Below, one piece after another: positions 27,701 through 40,940 of a DNA stretch of 64,000 nucleotides. The notes under the pieces are model-generated. The model saw only the letters and a program-made list of their open reading frames with translations, made no database searches and was not told where the DNA came from. The DNA is taken from contig NW_027490108.1 of assembly GCF_050948175.1 (NCBI RefSeq), forward strand, positions 868,001 through 932,000, read 5' to 3'. Every line of letters starts with the position of its first letter. Position 1 is the first letter of the stretch. Origin of the DNA: Xylocopa sonorina. Lineage: Eukaryota; Arthropoda; Insecta; Hymenoptera; Apidae. The position numbers and the translations under genes are program-made.

Positions 27701-30700
27701 TTAAGTAGCATTAGAATTCTATTTCTTCGATACGTAGACATCTGCAAATGCTATTTCCTAGCAAGGAAGTGTCGCATTTACATTCTTTTGAAACGAATAC
27801 GAGGTATACATAAGACTCCACAATGAATATTATATCTTATCATGAAACATAGAAATGAGATGCGATATGGCGATTTAAGAAGCATTAGAACTCTACCGCT
27901 TCGATACGTAGACATCTGCAAACGCCATTTACTAGCAAGGAAGTGTCGCATTTACATTCTTTTGAAGTGAATACGAGGTATACATAACACTCCACAATGA
28001 ATATTATATCTTATCATGAAACATAGGGATGAGATGCGATATCGCGATTTAAGAAGAATTAGAACACTATTGCTTCGATACGTAGACATCTGCAAACGCT
28101 ATTTCCTAGCATGGAAGTTTGGCATTTACATTCCTTTGAAATGAATACGAGATATACATGACACTTCGCAATGAATATTATATCTTATCATGAAGCATAG
28201 GAATGAGTTGCAATATCGCGTTTTGACAAGCATTAGGACACCATTGCTTCGATACGTAGACATCTGCGAGCGCTACTTCCTAGCAAGGAAGTGCCGCTTT
28301 TACATGCTTGTGATGTGAGTACGAGGTATACATGACACTTCGCAATGAATCTTATATCTTATCATGAAACATAGAAGTCAGATGCGATATCTCGTTTTAA
28401 GAAGCACTTGAACTCTATTGCTACGATACGTAGACATCTACAAACGCTATTTCCTAGCATGAAAGTGTCGCATTTACATTCGTTTGAAGTGAATACGAGG
28501 TATACATGACACGTCCCAATGAATATTATATCTTATCATGAAACATAGAAGTGAGATGCAATATCGCGTTTTAAGATGCATTAGAACTCTATTGCTACGA
28601 TACGTAGACATCTGCAAACGCTGTTTCCAAGCAAGGAAGTGTCGCATTTACATTCTTTTGAAGTGAATACGAGGTAGTCATAACACTGCGCATTGAATAT
28701 TATATCTTATCATGAAACATAGAAATGAGATGCGATATCGCGATATAAGAAGCATTAGAACTCTATTGCTTCGATACGTGGATATCTGCAAACACTATTT
28801 CCTAGCAAGGAACTGTGGCATTCACATCCATTTGAAGTGTATGCGAGGTATACATGACACTTCGCAATGAATATTATATATTATCATGAAACATATATAT
28901 GAGATGCGATTTCGCGAATTAGCAAGCTTTAGAAATCTATTGCTTCGATACGGAGACATCTGCAAACGCTGTTTCCTAGCAAGGAAGTGTCGCATTTACA
29001 TTCATTTGAAGGGTATGCGAGGTATACATGACACTTCGCAGTGAATATTATATATTGTCATGAAACTTAGAAATGAGAAGCGATATGGCTATTTAAGAAG
29101 CATTAGAACACTATTGCTTCGATACGCAGATATCTGAAAACGCTATTTCCTAGCAAGGAAGTGTCGCATTTACATCCATTTGAAGTATGGACGAGATATA
29201 CATAACACTGCACAATGAATATTATATCTTATCATGAAACATTGAAATGAGATGCGATATGGCGATTTAAGAAGCACTAGAACTCTACTGCTTCGATACG
29301 TAGACATCTGCAAACGCCATTTACTAGCAAGGAAGTGTCGCATTTACATTCTTTTGAAGTGAATACGAGGTATACATAACACTCCACAATGAATATTATA
29401 TCTTATCATGAAACATAGAAATGTGATGTAATATGGCGATTTAAGAAGCATTAGAACACTATTTCTTCGATACGTACACATCTGCAAACGCTACTTCCTA
29501 GCAGGGAAGTGTCGCATTTACATTCTTTTGAAAGGAATACAAGGTATACATGACACTTCGCAATGAATATTATATCCTATCATGAAATATAGAAATGAGA
29601 TGCGATATGGCGATTTGTGAAGCATTTGATGTCTATTACTTCGATACGTAGACATCTGCAAACGCTACTTCCTAGCAAGGAAGTGTCGCATTTACTTCCA
29701 TTTGAAGTATAGACGAGATATACATAACACTGCACAATGAGTATTATATCTTATCGTGAAACATAGAAATGATATGCGATATGGCTATTTAAGAAGCATT
29801 AGAACTCTATTGCTTCGATACCTAGACATCTGCAAACGCCATTTACTAGCAAGGAAGTGTCGCATTTACATTCTTTTGAAGTGAATACGAGGTATACATA
29901 ACACTCCACAATGAATATTATATCTTATCATGAAACATAGAAATGAGATGCGATATCGCGTTTTGAGAAGCATTAGAACTCTAATGCCACGATACGTAGA
30001 CATCTGCAAACGCTATTTCCTAGCAAGGAAGTGTCGCATTTACATCCATTTGAAGTATAGACGAGATATACATAACACTGCACAATGAATATTATATCTT
30101 ATCATGAAACATAGAGATGAGATGCGATATCGCGATTTAAGAAGCATTAGAATTCTATTTCTTCGATACGTAGACATCTGCAAATGCTATTTCCTAGCAA
30201 GGAAGTGTCGCATTTACATACATTTTAAGTGTATGCGAGGTATACATGACCCATCGCAGTGAATATTATATATTGTCATGAAACATAGAAATGAGATGCG
30301 ATATCGCGATTTAAGAAGCATTAGAACACTATTGCTTCGACACGTAGACATCTGCAAACACTATTTCCTAGCAAGGAGCTGTCGCATTCACATTCGTTTG
30401 AATTGTATGCGAGGTATACATGAAACTTCGCAATGAATATTATATCTTATCATGAAACACAGAAATGAGATGCGATATAGCGAATTAGAAGGTTTTAGAA
30501 CTCTATTGCTTCGATACGTAGACATCTGCAAACGCTATTTCCAAGCAAGGAAGTGTCGCATTTACATTCTTTTGAAGTGAATACGAGGTAGTCATAACAC
30601 AGCGCAATGAATATTATATCTTATCATGAAACATAGAAATGAGATGCGATATCGCGATATAAGAAGCATTAGAACTCTATTGCTTCGATACGTAGACATC

Positions 30701-30950
30701 TGCAAACGCTATTTCCTAGCAAGGATGTGTCGCATTTACATTCATTTTAAGTGTATGCGAGTTATACAAGACACTTCGCAATGAATATTATATCTTATCA
30801 TGAAACATAGAAATGAGATGCGATATGACGATTTAAGAAGCATTAGAAATCTATTGCTTCGATACGCAGATATCTGCAAACGCTATTTCCAAGCAAGGAA
30901 GTGTCGCATTTACACTCTTTTGAAGTGAGTACGAGGTATACATAACACTC
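27701..30950 (+). repeat. 'cttcgat / caaggaag' subfamily block
   Basis: Units change to cttcgatacg with gcaaggaagtgtcgc, often with gatatggcg replacing the dyad. A distinctive unit with cgccatttactagc occurs at 27923, 29315 and 29837, i.e. spacings of eight and three units. Divergence between neighbours is clearly higher than in the first 27 kb. Confidence 0.8.
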
Positions 30951-32700
30951 CATAATGAATATTATATCTTTTCATGAAACATAGCGGTACGATGCGATAT
31001 CGCGTTTTAAGGAGCATTAGAAATCTATTGCTACGATACGTAGACATCTGGAAACGCTATTTCCTAGCATGGAAGTGTCGCATTTACATTCGTTTGAAGT
31101 GAATACGAGATATACATGACACTTCGCAATGAATATTATACCTTATCATGAAACATAGAAGAGATATGCGATATCGCGTTTTAGTAAGCATTAGAACTCT
31201 ATTGCTGCGATACGTAGACATCTGCAAACGCTATTTCCTAGCATTACACTTACATTCCACTTACATTCCACTGAAGTGAATACGAGGTATACATAACACT
31301 CCACAATGAATATTATATCTTGTCACGAAACATAGAAATGAAATGCGGCATCTCGTCTTAAGACGCATTAGGACTCTATTGCTACGATACGTAGACATCT
31401 GCAAACGCTATTTCCTAGCATGGAAGTGTCATATTTACATTCTATTGAAGTGAATACGAGGTATACATGACACTTCGCAATGAATATTATATCTTATCAT
31501 GAAACATAGAAGTGAGATGCGATATCGCGTTCTAAGAAGCATTAGAACTCTATTGCTACGATACGTAGACATCTGCAAACGCTATTTCCTAGCACGGAAG
31601 TGTCTTATTTACATTCTTTTGAAGTGAATACGAGGTATACATGACACTTCGCAATGAATATTATACCTTATCATGAAACATAGAAGAGAGATGCGATATC
31701 GCGTTTTAGTAAGCATTAGAACTCTATTGCTGCGATATGTAGACATCTGCAAACGCTATTTCCTAGCATGGAAGTGTCGCATTTACATTCTTTTGAAGTG
31801 AATACGAGATATAAATGACACTTCGCAATGAATATTATATCTTATCATGAAACATAGGAATGAGGTGCTATATCGCGTTTTGAGAAGCATTAGAACTCTA
31901 TTGCTAATATACGTAGATATCTGCAAACTCTATTTCCTAGCAAGGAAATTTCGCACTTACATTCCACTGAAGTGAATACGAGGTATACGTAACATTACAC
32001 AATGAATATTATATCTTATTACGAAACATAGAAATGAAATGCGGCATCTCGTTTTAAAACGCATTAGGACTCTATTGCTACGATACGTAGACATCTGCAA
32101 ACGCTATTTCCTAGCATGGAAGTGTCATATTTACATTCTTTTGAAGTGAACACGAGGTATACATGACACTTCGCAATGAATATTATGTCTTATCATGAAA
32201 CATAGAAGTGAGATGCGATATCGCGTTCTAAGAAGCATTAGAACTCTATTGCTACGATACGTAGACATCTGCAAACGCTATTTCCTAGCATGGAAGGGTC
32301 GCATTTACACGCTTTTGAAGTGAGTACGAGGCATACATAACACTCCATAATGAATATTATATCTTTTCATGAAACATAGCGGTACGATGCGATATCGCGT
32401 TTTAAGGAGCATTAGAAATCTATTGCTACGATACGTAGACACCTGCAAACGCTATTTCCTAGCATGTTAGTGTCGCATTTACATTCTTTTGAAGTGAACG
32501 CGAGGTATACATAACCCTCCACAATGAATATTGTATCTTATCACGAAACATAGAAATGAAATGCGACATCTAGTTTTAAGTAGCATTAAAACTCTACTGC
32601 TACGATACGTAGACATCTGCAAACGCTATTTCCTAGCATGGAAGTGTCGCATTTACATTCTTTTGTAGTGAATACGAAGTATACATGACACTTCGCAATG
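30951..32700 (+). repeat. Return to catgg-type units, with a patch replacement
   Basis: Units again carry ctacgatacg and catggaag. At about 31240-31272 the usual catggaagtgtcgc segment is replaced by gcattacacttacattccac followed by a second ttacattccac, a small local duplication. A related cacttacattccactg form is at about 31952. The gcggtacgatgcg variant occurs near 30985 and 32380, eight units apart. Confidence 0.75.
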
Positions 32701-35700
32701 AATATTATATCTTATCATGAGACACAGAAATGTGGTGCGATATCGCGTTTTAAGGAGCATTAGAGCTCTATTGCCTCGATACTTGGACATTTGCAAACGC
32801 TATTTCCTAGCAAGGAAGTGTCGCATTTACATTCATTTGAAGTGTATCCGAGGTATACATGACACTTCGCAATGAATATTATTTCTTATCATGAAACATA
32901 GAAACGAGATGCGATATCTCGTTTTAAGGAGCATTAGATTTCTGTTGCTTCTATACGTAGATATCTGCAAACGCTACATCCCAGCAAGGAAGTGTCGCAT
33001 TTACATACCATTGAAGTGAATACGAGGTATACATGCCGCTCCGCAATGAATATTATATCTTATCATGAAAGATAGAAATGAGATGCGATATCTCGTTTTA
33101 AGCAGCATTAGAATTCTATTGCTTCGATACGTAGATATCTGCAAACGCTACTTCCTAGCAAGCAAGTGTCGCATTTACATTCATTTGAAGTGTAGACGAG
33201 GAATACACAACTCTTGGCAATGAATATTATATCTTATCATGAGACATAGGAATGTGGTGCGAGATCGCGTTTTAAGAAGCATTAGAACTCTATTGCTTCG
33301 ATACATGGACATTTGCAAACTCTAGTTCCTTGCAAGGAAGTGTCGCATTTACATTCATTTGAAGTGTGTCCGAGGTATACATAACAATTCCCAATGAATA
33401 TCATATGTTATCATGAAACATAGAAATGAGATATGATATCTCGCTTTAAGAAGCATTATAACTCTATTGCTACGATACGTGGACATCTGAATACGCTATT
33501 TCCTAGCAAGGAAGTGTCCCATTTACATTCGTTTGGAGTGAATGCGAGGTATACATGACACATCGCAATGAATATTATATCTTATCATGAAACATAGAAG
33601 AGAGATGCGATATCGCGTTTTAAGAAGCATAAGAACTCCATGGCCTCGATGCGGAGACATCTGCAAACGCTATTTCCTAGCGTGTAGGTGTCGCACTTAC
33701 ATTATTTTGAAGTTAATACTAGGTATAGATGACACTTCTCAATGAATATTATATCTTATCATGAAACATAGAAGTGAGATGCGACATCGCGTTTTAAGTA
33801 GCATTAGAACTCTTTTGCTACGATACGTAGACATCTGAATACGCTATTGCCTAGCAAGGAAGTGTCGCATTTACATTCGTTTGGAGTGAATACGAGGTAT
33901 ACATGACACTTCGCAATGAATATTATATCTTATCATGAAGCATAGAAATGAGATGCGATATCGCGTTTTGAGAAGCATTAGAACTCTATTGCTACGATAC
34001 GTAGACATCTGCAAACGCTATTTCCTAGCAAGGAATAGTCGCATTTACATTCTTTTGAAGTGAATACGAGGTATACATGACACTTCGCAATGAATATTAT
34101 ATCTTATCATGAAACATAGAAATGAGATGCGATATCGCGTTATAAGAAGCATTAGAACTCTATTGCTTCGATACCTAGACATCTGCAAACGCTACTTCCT
34201 TGCAAGCAAGCGTCGCATTTACATTCATTTGAAGTGTATCCGAGGGATACATAACACTCCACAATGAATATTATATCTTATCATGAGACATAGAAATGAG
34301 GTGCGATGTCGCGTTTTAAGAAGCATTAGGACTCTATTGCTTCGATACGTAAACATCTGCAAGCGCTATTTCCTAGCCAGGAAGTGTAGCATTTACATTC
34401 ATTGGAAGTCAGACGAGGAGTACATAGCACTTCGCAACGAATATTATATTTTATCATGAAACATAGAAGAGAGACGCAATATCTCGTTTGAAGAAGCATT
34501 AGAACGCTATTGCTTCGATACGTAGACACCTGCAAACGCTAGTCCCTAGCAAGGAATTGTCGCATTTACATTCATTTGAAGTGAACACGAGGTATACATG
34601 ACACTTCGCAATGAATATTGTATCTTATCATGAAACATTGAAAGGAGCAGCGATATTCCGTTTTTAGAAGCATTAGGACTCTAATGCTTCGATACGTAGA
34701 AATCTGGAAACGCTATTTTTTAGAAAGGAAGTGTCGCATTTACATTCATTTGAAGTGAACACAAGGGATACATAACACATGGCAATGAATATTATTTCAA
34801 ATCATGAAACATGGAAATGAGATACGTTATCGCGTTTTAGGAGCATTAGAACTATATTGCTTCGATACGTAGACATCTATAAACGCATATCCTAGCAACG
34901 AAGTGTAGCATTTACATTCTCTTGAAGTGTGGGCGAGGTATACATAACACTTCGCAATGACTATTATATCTTATCATGAATCATAGAAATGAGTTTCGAT
35001 ACCGCGTTTTAATAATCATTGCAACTATGTTGTTTAGATACGTAGACATCTGAAAACGCTGTTTCCTAGCAAGGAAGTGTGGCATTTACATTATTTTGAT
35101 GTGTAGACGAGGTATACACAACACTTCGCAATTAATATTATATCTTATCATGAAACATAGAAATGAGATGCGATATTGCGATTTGAGAAGCATTCGAACT
35201 CTATTGTTACGATACGTAGACATATGCAAACGCTATTTCCAAGCATGCAAGTGTCGCATTTACATTCTTTTGAAGTGAATACGAGGTATACATAACACTA
35301 AACAATGAATATTATATTTTATCACGAAACATAGAAATCGGATGCGATATCGCCATTTAAAAAGGATTAGAAATCTATTGCTACGATACGTAGACATGTG
35401 CAAACGCTACTTAACAGCAAGGAAGCGTCGCCCTTACATTCTTTTGAAGTGAGTACGAGGTATACTTAACACTTCACAATGGATATTATATCTTATCATG
35501 AAACATAGAAATGAGATGCGATGTCGGGATTTAAAAAGCATTAGAGCTCTCTTGCTACGATACGTAGACAAATGCAAACGCTATATAATAGCAAGGAAGT
35601 GCAGCATTTACATTCTTTTGAAGTGAATATGGGGTATACATAACACTCAACAATGAATATTATACCTTATCACGAAACATAGAAATGAGATGCGATTTCG

Positions 35701-37858
35701 CGTTTTAAGAAGCATTAGAACACTATTACTACGATACGTAGATATCTGGAAACGCTATTTCCTAGCAAGGAAGTGTCGCATTTACATTCTTTGGAAGTGA
35801 GTACGAGGCATATATGACACTCCACAATGAATATTATATCTTATCATGAAACGTAGAAATGAGATGCGATATCGCGTTTTAAGATGCATTAGAACACTAT
35901 TACTACGATACGTAGATATCTGCAAACGCCATTTCCTAGCAAGGAAGTGTCGCATTTACATTCATTTGAAGTGTATGCGAGGTGTAAGTGACATTTCGCA
36001 ATGAATATTATATCTTATCATGAAACATAGAAATGAGATGCGATATCGCGTTTTAAGAACCATTAGAACTCTATTTCTTCGATGCGTAGACATATGCAAA
36101 CACTTTTTCCTAGCAAGGAAGTGACGCATTTACATTCATTTGAAGTGAATACGGGGTACAAGTGACAATTCGCAATGAATATTATACCTTATCATGAAAC
36201 ATAGAAATGAGATGCGACATCCCGATTTAAAAAGCATCATAACTCTATTGCTACGATATGTAGACATCTGCAAACGCTATTTAATGGCAAGGAAGCGTCG
36301 CATTTACATTCTTTTGAAGTGAATACGCGTTTACATGGCACTTTGCAATGAATATTATATCTTATCATGAAACATTAAAATGAGATGCGATATCGCGTTT
36401 TAAGAAGTGTCAGAACTCTATTGCTTCGATACGTAGACATCTGCAAATGCTATTTCCTATAGAAAGGGAGTGTCGCATTTACATTAATATGAATTGTATG
36501 CGAGGTATAAGTGACACTTCGCAATGGATATTATATCTTATCATGAAACATAGAAATGAGATGCGATATCGCGTTTTAAGAAGCATTAGAACTCTATTGC
36601 TACGATACGGTAGATATCTGTAGACGCTATTTCCTAGCAAGGAAGTGTCGCTTTTACATTCCCTAGATGTGAATACGAGGTATACATGACACTCCGCAAT
36701 GGAAATTGTATCTTATCATGAAACATTGAAATGAGACGCGATATCGCGTTTTAAGAAGCATTACTACTCTATTGCTTCGATACGTAGACATCTGCAAACG
36801 CTATTTCCTAGCAAGGAAGTGTCGCATTTACATTCATTTGAAGTGAATACGAGGAACAAGTGACACTTCGCAATGGATATTATATCTTATCATGAAATAT
36901 AGAAATCAGATGCGATATCGAGTTTTAAGAAGCATTGGAACTCTATTGCTACGATTCGTAGACATCTGCAAACGCTATTTCCTAGCATGGAAGTGTCGCA
37001 TCCACATTCATTTGAAGTGAATACGAGGTATACATGACACTTCGCAATGAATATTATATCTTATCATGAAACATAGAAGTGAGATGCGATATCGAGTTTT
37101 AAGAAGCATTAGAACTCTCTTACTTCGATACGTAGACATCTGCAAACGCTATTACCTAGCATGGAAGTGTCGCATTTACATTCCATTGAAGTGAATACGA
37201 GGTATGCATGACACTTCGCAATGGATATTATACCTTATCATGAAACATAGAAATGAGATGCGACATCTCGTTTTGAGAAGCATTAGATCTCTATTGCTAA
37301 TATACGTAGACATCTGCAAACGTTATTTCCTAGCATGGAAATGCCGCATTTACATTCTTTTGAAGTTAATACGAGGTATACATGACACTTCGCAATGAAT
37401 ATTGTATCTTATCACGAAACATAGAAGTGAGATGCGATATCGCGATTTAAGAAGCACCAGAACTCTATTGCTACGATGCGTAGACATCTGCAAACAATAT
37501 TTCCTAGCAAGGAAGTGTCGCATTTACATTCTCTTGAAGTGAATACGAGGTATACATAACACTCCAAAATGAATATTATATCTTATCACGAAACATAGAA
37601 ATGAAATGCGACATCTCGTTTTAAGAAGCATTAGAACACTATTGCTACGATACGTAGACATATGCAAACGCTATTTCCTCGCATGCAAGTGTCGCATTTA
37701 CATTCCATTGAAGTGAATACGAGGTATACATGACACCTCGCAATGAATATTACATCTTATCATGAAACATATAAGTGAGATGCGATATCGAGTTTTAAGA
37801 AGCATTAGAACTCTCTTACTACGATACGTAGACATCTGCAAAGGCTATTTCCTAGCAT
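32701..37858 (+). repeat. Diverged satellite block leading to the assembly gap
   Basis: Mostly cttcgatacg units with scattered substitutions and small indels; for example the unit at about 34880 reads aaacgcatatcc and is short. A gataagtgac-like variant and a cctatagaaaggg insertion variant (about 36455) appear. The unit with cgagttttaagaag occurs at 37094 and 37790, exactly four units apart, just before the gap. Confidence 0.8.
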
Positions 37859-37958
37859 NNNNNNNNNNNNNNNNNNNNNNNNNNNNNNNNNNNNNNNNNN
37901 NNNNNNNNNNNNNNNNNNNNNNNNNNNNNNNNNNNNNNNNNNNNNNNNNNNNNNNNNN
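37859..37958. other. Assembly gap of exactly 100 N
   Basis: A run of 100 n, the conventional length for a gap of unknown size. The satellite is '+' on the left (ends tttcctagcat) and inverted on the right (begins ggaaatagcg). Both sides stop at nearly the same monomer phase, so the true joint is unresolved. The two frames reported across the gap are artefacts. Confidence 0.99.
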
Positions 37959-40937
37959 GGAAATAGCGTTTGCAGATATCTCCGCATCGAGGCAATAGGG
38001 TTCTAATGCTTCTTACGACGCGATATCGCATCTCACTTTTATGTTACATGATAAGTTATAATATTCATTCCGATCTGTCATGTAAACCTCGAATTCACTT
38101 CAAAAGAATGTAAATGCGACTATTGCTTGCTAGGAAATGGCGTTTGCGGATGTCTACGTATCGTAGCAATAGTGTTCTAATGCTTCTCAAAACGCGATAT
38201 CGCATCTCATTTCTATGTTTCATGATAAGATATAATATTCATTGCGGAGTGTTATGTATACCTCGTATTCACTTCAAAAGAATGTAAACGCGACACTTCC
38301 TTGCCAGGAAATAGCGTTTGCAGATGTCTACGTATCGAAGCAATAGAGTTCTAATTCATCTTAATTCGTCATATTACATCTCATTTCTATGTTTCATGGT
38401 AAGATATAATATTCATTGTGGAGTGTTATGTATACCCCGTATTCACCTCAAAAGATTGTAAACGCGACACTTCCTTGCTATTTAATAGCATTTGCAGATG
38501 TCTACGGATCGTAGCAATGGAATTCTAATGCTTTTTAAATCGCGATATCGCATCTCATTTCAATGTTTCACGATAAGATATAATATCCATTGCGAAGTGT
38601 CATGTATTCCTCGTATTCACTTCAAAAGAATGTAAATGCGACACTTCCATGCTAGGAAATAGCGTATGCAGATGTCTACGTATCGTAGCATTAGAGTTCT
38701 AATGCTTCTTAAAACGAGAAGTCGTATTTGATTTCTATGTTTCGTAATAAGATATAATATTCATTGTGGAATGTTATGTATACCTCGTATTCACTTCAAA
38801 AGAATGTAAATGCGACACTTCCTTGCTAGGAAATAACATTTGCAGATGTCTACGTATCGTAGCAATAGAGTTCTAATGCTTCTTAAAACGCGATATCGCA
38901 TCTCACTTCTATGTTTCATGATAAGATATAATAATCATTGCGAAGTGTCATGTATACCACGTATTCACTTCAAAAGAATGTAAATGCGACACTTGCATGT
39001 TAGGAAATAGTGTTTCCAGACGACTACGTATCGTAGCAATAGAGTTCTAGTGCTTCTTAAAACGCAATATCGCATCTCACTTCTATGATTCATGATAAGA
39101 TATAATACTCATTGCGAAGTGTCATGTATACTTCGTATTCACTTCAATAGAATGTAAATGCGACACTTCCTTGCTAGGAAATAGCTTTTTCAGAAGTCTA
39201 CATATCGTAGCAATAGAGATCTAATGCTTTTTAAAACGCGATATCGCATCCAACGTCTATGTTTCATGATAAGATAAAATATTCATTGCGAAGTGCCACT
39301 TATACCTGGTATACACTTCAAATGAATGTAAGTGCGACACTTCATTGCTAGGAAATAGCGTTTACAGATGTCTACGTATCGAAGCAATAGGGTTCTAATG
39401 CTTTTTAAAACGCGATATCGCATCTCATTTCTACGTTTCTTGATAAGATATAATATTCATTGCGAAGTAACATGTATACTTCGAATTCACAACAAAAGAA
39501 TGTAAATGCGACACTCCCGTGCTAGGAAATAGCGTTTGCAAATGTCTACATATCGTAGCAATAGAGTTCTAATGCTTCGTAAAACGGAACACGGCTTCCC
39601 ATTTCTATGTTTCATGATAAGATATATTATTCATTGCGACGTGACATGTATACTTCGAATTCACTTTAAAAGAATGTAAATGCGACACTCCCTTGCTAGG
39701 AAATAGCGTGTGCAGATGTCTACGTATCGAACCAATAGATTTCTAATACTTCGCAAAACGCGATATCGCATCTCATTTCTGTGTTTCATGATAAGATATA
39801 ATATTCATTGCGAAGTGTCATGCATACCTTGTATTCACATCAAAAGAATGTAAATGCGACACTTCCATGCTAGGAAATAGCGTTTGCAGATGTCTACGTA
39901 TCGTAGCAATAGAGTTCTAATGCTTCGCAAAACGCGATATCGCATCTCATTTCTGTTTCATGATAAGATATACAATTAATTGCGAAGTGTCATGTATAAC
40001 TCATATTCACTTCAAAAGAATGTAAATACGACACTTCGTTGCTAGGGAATAGCGTTTCCAGATGTCCACGTATCGTAGCAATAGAGTACTAATGCTTCGT
40101 AAAACAGAACACGGCATCTCATTTCTATGTTTCATGATAAGATATATTATTCATTGCGATGTGACATGTATACTTCGAATTCACTTCAAAAGAATGTAAA
40201 TGCGACACTCCCTTGCTAGGAAATAGCGTGTGCAGATGTCTACGTATCGAACCAATAGAGTTCTAATGCTTCTTAAAACGCGGTATCGCATCTCATTTCT
40301 ATGTTTCGTGATAAGATATAATGTTCATTGCGAAGTGTCATGTATAACTCGTATTCCCTTCAAAAGAATGTAAATGCGACACTCCCTTGCTCGGAAATAG
40401 CGTTTCCATTTGTTTACTTATCGTAGCAATAGAATTCTATTACTTCATTCAACACGATGTCGCAAGTCATTTCAATGATTCATGGTAAATTGCAATGTTC
40501 TATGCAATATGTTAAATTTGTCTGCATCTAGACCTTAGAAGGATGTGAATCCTATACTTACTTGCAAGAGAATATCGTTTCCAGATCTCTACGTGTCCAA
40601 GCAAGACATTTCTAATACTTCATGCAGCGCGATGTCGCATCTCATTTCAACGTCTCAAAGCAAAGAATCTGTAATCATATGTCCATAACATTGAGCTTAA
40701 CTGTTAGAGTTCTTCAATAGAATGTGAACTATATAATTCCATGCAACGGCATGGCGCTCCGTAGTGTCTGTCTGTTAAAGCAATCAAGCTAGAATTCTCC
40801 ATGCAGTGCGCTGGCGCATCCCATTTCATCGTTCCAAAGTAAGAATGCTGTAATCTCTTATGCATAGCTCTATGCTTATCTGCTTTAAAACTTCATAAGA
40901 ATGTAAATTCTACAGCTCCATGCAACAGGATTGCCCC
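37959..40937 (-). repeat. Satellite array arm 2, inverted orientation
   Basis: About 17 monomers read on the minus strand: ggaaatagcgtttgcagat, gcgatatcgcatctc, catgataagatataatattc, gaatgtaaatgcgacac. Its first part (37959 to about 38197) is the inverted near-copy of about 44031-44269, and the next part (to about 38420) resembles about 43070-43340. Divergence grows towards the right end. Confidence 0.95.
40380..40937 (-). repeat. Decayed satellite monomers at array edge
   Basis: Three unit-length copies remain recognisable only by islands: cacgatgtcgca, gcgcgatgtcgcatctcatt, gcatcccatttcatcgttcc, caatagaatgtgaac, ttcataagaatgtaaat. The order is right for the inverted orientation, but substitutions are dense and the dyad is lost. 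This is the most diverged satellite in the window, as expected of an old array margin no longer reached by homogenisation. Confidence 0.85.
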
Positions 40938-40940
40938 CCT

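Larger units (their letters stand above)
1..37858 (+). repeat. Satellite array arm 1, 174-bp monomer, '+' orientation
   Basis: About 217 head-to-tail monomers with no visible interruption. The anchor tcatgaaacat recurs at 176, 350, 524, 698 and 872, i.e. every 174 bp; the first unit is 175 bp because of an extra t. Order within a monomer: tcatgaaacatag, gatgcgatatcgcg, aagcattagaactctattgc, gatacgtagacatctgcaaa, cgctatttcctagcawgg, gaagtgtcgcatttacattc, gaagtgaatacgaggtatac, gacacttcgcaatgaatatt. The sequence is AT-rich. The length equals a nucleosome plus linker, as in many centromeric satellites; a centromeric role is inference. No unrelated DNA is embedded in this arm. Confidence 0.97.

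Noticed and set aside
37762..37998. Open frames across the run of Ns (both strands)
   Set aside because: The reading frame is only open because N codons are not stops; the two sides are satellite in opposite orientation.
37800..38030. Perfect palindrome (fold-back) centred on the gap
   Set aside because: Phase is mirrored but the two flanking units are different subtypes, so the arms are not copies of one another at the joint.
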